Origin: CALSMU01 sp965230225
GTDB taxonomy: Bacteria; Bacteroidota; Bacteroidia; Flavobacteriales_D; Parvicellaceae
Assembly (NCBI GenBank): GCA_965230225.1
Contig: CBDDKM010000010.1
Coordinates: 806,001-870,000 of the forward strand
Direction of reading: 5' to 3'
DNA: 64,000 bases
The first letter of the stretch is position 1, and each line of letters starts with the position of its first letter. The notes beneath the pieces are model-generated. The model saw only the letters and a program-made list of their open reading frames with translations, was not told where the DNA came from and did no database searches. This document shows, one piece after another, positions 60,801 to 64,000 of this stretch. The position numbers and the translations under genes were made by a program.

Positions 60801-61098
60801 TTTTTCCGGCCGACATAGATACTCCAGCATCGGTTCTATACCAAATTTTAAGAGACGATGTTCCATCGGTTGTTCCAACCCCTCCCGGTCCGGTAGGAGA
60901 ATCAGCAGGTAAACTATAACTTCCACCCGGAGGAGGAGGTAATGCTTTAGCTGTTTTTGGAATTACCAGTGCTCCACCTGTTCCGAATAGGATAAACCAT
61001 ACTCCGGTAAATGATGCTCCAACAATGGTGGCATATATTAGGGTTTTCTTTAGGGTAAGCTTCGTTTTAGGGACGTTTTTTAGCGAATTTCTGCCCAT
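57862..61098 (-). CDS. Large T9SS cargo protein with two LamG-like domains
   Basis: 1078 residues. An N-terminal basic segment and one membrane/signal helix (about 20-42, TLIYATIVGASFTGVWFILF), a Pro/Gly stretch, then two concanavalin-like domains (about 80-300, LKIWYRTDAGVSMSAGKITG; about 490-700, LVLWLDASKLNAADGTLVS). Each is followed by a repeated module AGIGQVDASNIHNDAQGTGI / AGIGRVNASNLHDDAQGTGI with an Asp-rich DSDNDGSFADETPI motif (possible calcium loop). The end holds a fibronectin-like part (ASEINNDYFTIEKSTDG) and a T9SS sorting tail (IGPNPFTNQFTVDYMV). Likely surface glycan-binding or structural. Confidence 0.9.
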   Translation of the reverse strand: MGRNSLKNVPKTKLTLKKTLIYATIVGASFTGVWFILFGTGGALVIPKTAKALPPPPGGSYSLPADSPTGPGGVGTTDGTSSLKIWYRTDAGVSMSAGKITGWTNSAGISDLDLIQTAGNRPAVVSGAVNGYDEISFTSNAHWLKTGHGVLNTNNFITDQASTFVVNRADVTNQASSLYTTEPLVGNSRFSNHLPWHGTIYYDIGTCCSQNARLQVGGLSGLTNYNIWSYDALPSTGKQVYRNGNLLQSRPNTTLYHSHSTQRFRIGRNYKGDVTEVIIFKNKINTAQRLIVENYLSAKFNVGLTTNDLYTQDDAANGDYDHDVAGIGQVDASNIHNDAQGTGIVRFLNPQDLNDGEFFFWGHNSASVQLGNTSDIPSGVDSRIHAVWSVSELDLSGNAIDVGAIDMVWDLSSIGSFSAADLSLLIDSDNDGSFADETPITGATLITGDLFVFEGVTQLSNGSKFTLGVENYTPTLTAAPTGPGGIGVADGNSSLVLWLDASKLNAADGTLVSNWEDQSGYGNDFNAGGGAMYQAQAQNGAAAFNFNGSSHYFERAYDAAITPSEFSIFTAANVSGTNGYKALLSNRDDPPGNATKGFILYATPNSNRWQFWTGRSSGSWQSTSGNTSTAGSWTGIGMQYQPTSGGKVLYLNGAVNASSTHTMTSNTARPMRIGTGRNESSPGYYYKGSIGEVIMYNQVLNEAQRLIIDNYLAAKYGYSLSYGDYYNKDLTANGDFDHEVAGIGRVNASNLHDDAQGTGIVRVLNPSGLGNNEFMFWGHQNGALLPNNANDVPSGVDSRYDRVWAVSEVDASGNAADVGAIDMVFDLTGLGNHNTAGLRLLVDTDVDGSFADETPIAGASQVTGEIYRFSGITEIENDMRFTIGFSPVSSLPIELLDFSAEIMDDEYVQIEWTTASEINNDYFTIEKSTDGVEYEEIGEVKGAGNSSQSITYELEDEELIPGVVYYRLTQTDFDGQFEVFPPKAVEYQKEGSELTIESIGPNPFTNQFTVDYMVTVDTPVELILTTMNGREVLHEFLDASEGINRYTYSDGSMLVPGVYILTLMDEGGGRVSEKIIKE

Positions 61099-61214
61099 AT
61101 CATCGTCATTTTAAATTAATACGAAACTAAAGTAGGGTGGTAATGACCTTGTTTATGATCTGATTATCCGAATGAGTGGACTGAGTTTCCGAATGTTAAG
61201 ATTAAACAAAACGT

Positions 61215-61652
61215 CTACAAACACATTTCTAATGCTAATTGATAGGCTTCTTTTCTAAAGCCTACATCAAATTTTAGAAGCTCTTCTTTACGGATCCAAT
61301 AGAGTTTGCCAAACTCATCATCTTGTGGAGTTGGGACAACATTATCTGGCATACGGACTAAAAAAACAGTGAGTTCCTGACCGATATAAATGTAGTAATC
61401 GTCGTTCTCCGGGTAGGCGTATCCCACCTTTTGATCTAGCCTTTTAAGGATATTATCTTCTGAAATTTGAATAGCCAGTTCTTCATACAATTCCCGAACG
61501 AGTGTTTCTTTAGGTTCTTCTCCTTCTTTAATTCCGCCTTGTGGCATTTTATGACCTCCGTCTCTTGGTGATGTTCCAATGAGTACCTTGTTCTCTTGAT
61601 TTACAAGTACAGCAAGTACTGCCTGACGATAATATGGACGAGGTTTTGCCAT
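61215..61652 (-). CDS. Nudix hydrolase (RppH-type)
   Basis: 145 residues. A full Nudix box lies in MPQGGIKEGEEPKETLVREL then YEELAI (G-x5-E-x7-REUxEE), with the PQGGI form found in RNA pyrophosphohydrolases and Ap4A hydrolases, and RDGG upstream. It hydrolyses nucleoside polyphosphate linkages; which substrate it prefers is not decided by sequence. It lies downstream of the PorP/SprF gene but after a terminator. Confidence 0.88.
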   Translation of the reverse strand: MAKPRPYYRQAVLAVLVNQENKVLIGTSPRDGGHKMPQGGIKEGEEPKETLVRELYEELAIQISEDNILKRLDQKVGYAYPENDDYYIYIGQELTVFLVRMPDNVVPTPQDDEFGKLYWIRKEELLKFDVGFRKEAYQLALEMCL

Positions 61653-61670
61653 AGCACGAAAATTAATAAA

Positions 61671-61700
61671 AAAAGTCCCACCGAAAGGTGAGACTTTTTA
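61671..61700 (-). terminator. Terminator after the PorP/SprF gene
   Basis: Minus strand: AAAGTC-CACC style stem (AAAAAGTCTCACC / GGTGGGACTTTTT) with a TTTC loop and one mismatch, followed by T7. It separates the PorP/SprF gene from the Nudix gene. Confidence 0.85.
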
Positions 61701-61725
61701 ATAAAACAACCAATTATGAATTTTA

Positions 61726-62712
61726 CTAAAACAAGGATCTATCCGATCCTCGAGCCGGTCGGTAGGACAAGGTAAACTCAAGGGCTCCTTTTCCTCCATT
61801 AAATTCTTTTAATGTCGAAGTCGTAATATCATAACTCAGTGTAAAAGTTAATTCTTCGTACTCAACACCGGTTAGCAATACTACTGCGTCTTTGTTTCTA
61901 TAATAACAACCCAACATCAAATCTGTTTTTTGTTCTTCCAACAAATAAGATCCTGTTGCTCCCAATACCAATTCAGTTGCCTTCCCTTGATATTGATACA
62001 TCACCTTTCCGTCTACTTTAAACTCATCGTTGATTTGATATTTACATCCCGTATGGAACAAAAATCGTCGTGGTAACTTAGAGTCCACCGAGTTCATTAA
62101 AGTAGATTCCTGAGGAGATGACATGTGAAATACAGTCATTCCGGCATAAGGATGATAATCATTCTTTTCATCCGTCCACTCATAATAGAATCCCATATTG
62201 AACTCCGGCATCAGCTTACTCAACCGGGTAAAGGTTTCGTTACTTGGTAACTGACCATTAAACTGTCCATCAGAATATTGGCTTTCGAACAGCAAGTCTG
62301 AATTATTGGTATTCTTATAAATCATACCCATTTGTAATCCTGCTGTAAGTAAATGTTCCTGTTGAGCCGGATCAGTTATCTTATAGGCTCCAGACAATAC
62401 CACATTAAAGGCATTGAACACCTTGGCTCCATCGTAATTAACGATGTATCCTCCCGCACCCCATCTTGCATTAATAGGCATGTCGTAAGATAATGCAAAG
62501 GTTGAAAATGGTTTAGTAGCCAATGGTCTCCACTGGTTTCTGTATTGGGTTGCAGCTCTATACTTGTATGCATCCGTCATTCCGGTTTTAGCCGGTTGAT
62601 AGGTTGGCACCAAGGCATCGTACTGACTAAAGTGATAATCCTGAGCCACCATACTAGTGGAGAACAACACACCACTTATCGCTAAAAATTTAAGTATACT
62701 ATTCTTTCTCAT
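61726..62712 (-). CDS. PorP/SprF-family T9SS outer-membrane protein
   Basis: 328 residues. Signal peptide 1-23 (SMVAQDYHFSQYD) and a beta-barrel with the family pattern FSQYDALVPTYQPAKTGMTD, YRNQWRPLATKPFSTFALSYD and WGAGGYIVNYDGAK. Family members anchor or export type B T9SS adhesins; SprF is needed for SprB secretion. Here it starts 2 bp after a PKD/type B adhesin gene, the arrangement expected for a dedicated partner. Confidence 0.92.
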   Translation of the reverse strand: MRKNSILKFLAISGVLFSTSMVAQDYHFSQYDALVPTYQPAKTGMTDAYKYRAATQYRNQWRPLATKPFSTFALSYDMPINARWGAGGYIVNYDGAKVFNAFNVVLSGAYKITDPAQQEHLLTAGLQMGMIYKNTNNSDLLFESQYSDGQFNGQLPSNETFTRLSKLMPEFNMGFYYEWTDEKNDYHPYAGMTVFHMSSPQESTLMNSVDSKLPRRFLFHTGCKYQINDEFKVDGKVMYQYQGKATELVLGATGSYLLEEQKTDLMLGCYYRNKDAVVLLTGVEYEELTFTLSYDITTSTLKEFNGGKGALEFTLSYRPARGSDRSLF

Positions 62713-62714
62713 AA

Positions 62715-64000
62715 TTATCTGATAATTGATACACTTCCGTGTTGGTTAAACTCCTCGCCTTCTACGGTAATGGCTTTAACCGTGTATATGTAATCTCCTT
62801 TAGGCTGGGCTTTTCCTTTCCAGGTTCCGTCCCATCCTTCTTCCTGGACGGTGGATTCAAAGATTAGATTACCCCAGTTGTTATAAACTTTTAATTCAAT
62901 TTCAACGAATGGCCCTCCCAGCACTTTCAGCTCATCATTTTCGCCATCACCGTTTGGCGAGAACCCTGAAGGAACTGCCGGTGGGAACAGTTGTTCGTCG
63001 GTAATAGTAACCATTGCTACTGCCGTATCTGAACATCCGAAACTATTGTAAACAATTTGCGTCACTTCAAAATCACCTGCCGAACCATAAGTGTAGTTTG
63101 GATTCTGATCGGAGGAAACTCCAAATCCATCTCCAAAGCTCCAACTCCACACAGAGGCTCCTGAAGAAGCATCGGTAAAGTTGATGACTTCATCCAATTC
63201 TACTGAGGAAGCAGACATTCCAAAACCTGCAATCGGTGCATCATGGACTGTAATGGTTTGAATTACCTGATAACTACACCCTAAACTGGACTCTACTTCA
63301 AAAGTCACATCGTAAGTTCCTGGTGTACCATATACATGAATTGGATTTTGAGCTGATGAGCTGTCGCCATCTCCAAAGTCCCAACTCCAGGACAATATTG
63401 TTCCAGTGGATACTACAGAACTATCGTAGAAATTCATTGGTAGCCCGTAACATGTCTCTTCAAACCCAAAGTCTGCCACTAAAGGAGTTACCAGATCAAT
63501 TGTTATTGAATCAGTTTCAGCAGCACAGATGGTTGATCCAGTGGTGGTTAAATATATGGTTATCGACCCTCCTGCTAAATCTGCCGTACTTGGAACATAA
63601 CTAGCATTAAGCGTTGTATCATTTGGAGAGAATGACCCAGTTCCACTGGTGGTCCAAACTCCTCCCGAAGCATTGGTTACCGAACCAGACATCGGAATAG
63701 AATCTACCGAAGCACAAATCTGAATATTAGTTCCAGCGTTAGCAGATGGTACTGGTTCAATAGTTACCATCATGGTATCTCTACCCTCCGTACAACTTCC
63801 GTGATCAGTTGTTACAAGAACTATTTCTACAAATCCATTGATGGAATCGGTTGCACTAGGCAAGTAAGTTGTACTCATCAATGTATCTGCAGGAGAGAAT
63901 GTTCCCGATCCTAATGAGATCCACTGACCTTCTGTTGCCCCTCCAGACACAAATCCGTTCAGCGCAACATCCGAGTTAGAGGCACATACTATTTGATCTG
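62715..64000 (-). CDS. PKD-repeat adhesin with T9SS type B domain (5' end outside window)
   Basis: At least 428 residues; the frame is open to the window edge (IVCASNSDVALNGFVSG continues upstream), so the N-terminus is missing. Contains repeated Ig-like units (NIQICASVDSIPMSGSVTNA), two PKD domains (ILSWSWDFGDGDSSSAQNP, VWSWSFGDGFGVSSDQNP) and a gliding-motility-type C-terminal domain VPSGFSPNGDGENDELKV, VYNNWGNLIFES, KGDYIYTVKAI, ending HGSVSIIR. Two bp upstream of the PorP/SprF gene. Likely a surface adhesin. The GTG at 63950 is not the real start. Confidence 0.9.
   Translation of the reverse strand, partial: DQIVCASNSDVALNGFVSGGATEGQWISLGSGTFSPADTLMSTTYLPSATDSINGFVEIVLVTTDHGSCTEGRDTMMVTIEPVPSANAGTNIQICASVDSIPMSGSVTNASGGVWTTSGTGSFSPNDTTLNASYVPSTADLAGGSITIYLTTTGSTICAAETDSITIDLVTPLVADFGFEETCYGLPMNFYDSSVVSTGTILSWSWDFGDGDSSSAQNPIHVYGTPGTYDVTFEVESSLGCSYQVIQTITVHDAPIAGFGMSASSVELDEVINFTDASSGASVWSWSFGDGFGVSSDQNPNYTYGSAGDFEVTQIVYNSFGCSDTAVAMVTITDEQLFPPAVPSGFSPNGDGENDELKVLGGPFVEIELKVYNNWGNLIFESTVQEEGWDGTWKGKAQPKGDYIYTVKAITVEGEEFNQHGSVSIIR

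Noticed and set aside
1..64000. tRNA, rRNA, IS element or prophage
   Set aside because: No cloverleaf-like, ribosomal, transposase, integrase or phage structural sequence was seen in genes or gaps.

Overview
The window comes from a denitrifying member of the Bacteroidota, most likely a flavobacterium-like lineage. The evidence is AT-rich intergenic DNA, many type IX secretion (T9SS) cargo proteins with C-terminal sorting domains, a PorP/SprF-type protein, SprB-like repeats, TAnnTTTG-type promoter elements and Bacteroidota-style dispersed intergenic repeats. I see no tRNA, rRNA, CRISPR array, insertion sequence or prophage.

Region 1 (1-14780) is a denitrification island on the + strand. It opens with the C-terminal part of cytochrome cd1 nitrite reductase (nirS). 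Next comes an overlapping operon: a HmuY-like T9SS-secreted protein, a TonB-dependent receptor, a HmuY-like lipoprotein, a cytochrome c oxidase subunit III-like (NorE-type) protein, a small membrane protein and a lipoprotein cytochrome c. A second operon carries a membrane-anchored cytochrome c, narG, narH, narJ and an unusual narI whose N-terminus is fused to a periplasmic cytochrome c.

Region 2 (14843-41160) is mostly minus-strand housekeeping and accessory genes: secreted T9SS cargo, a thioredoxin, a TetR regulator with its hydrolase and two clear operators, a PLP synthase/acyltransferase fusion, an FAD monooxygenase, a sirtuin, an exonuclease, lipoproteins, an esterase and a 2149-residue repeat-rich secreted protein. 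Its intergenic gaps hold a dispersed repeat family with CCCGATAGCTATCGGG palindromes.

Region 3 (41161-57372) returns to anaerobic metabolism: class II (B12-dependent) ribonucleotide reductase, moaA with a hemerythrin-like gene, an alginate-export-type porin, two NarK-type transporters, a small unknown protein, two Crp/Fnr regulators (one with FNR-like cysteines) and moeA. Together these supply nitrate entry, molybdenum cofactor, oxygen-independent dNTP synthesis and redox control for the Nar/Nir enzymes. Palindromes with the core ATGA-N6-TCAT or TGA-N6-TCA lie upstream of almost all these transcription units, which suggests one Crp/Fnr regulon spanning regions 1 and 3.

Region 4 (57491-64000) holds a small exported protein, a large LamG-like T9SS cargo protein, a Nudix hydrolase and a PorP/SprF protein 2 bp downstream of a PKD-type adhesin that runs off the window.
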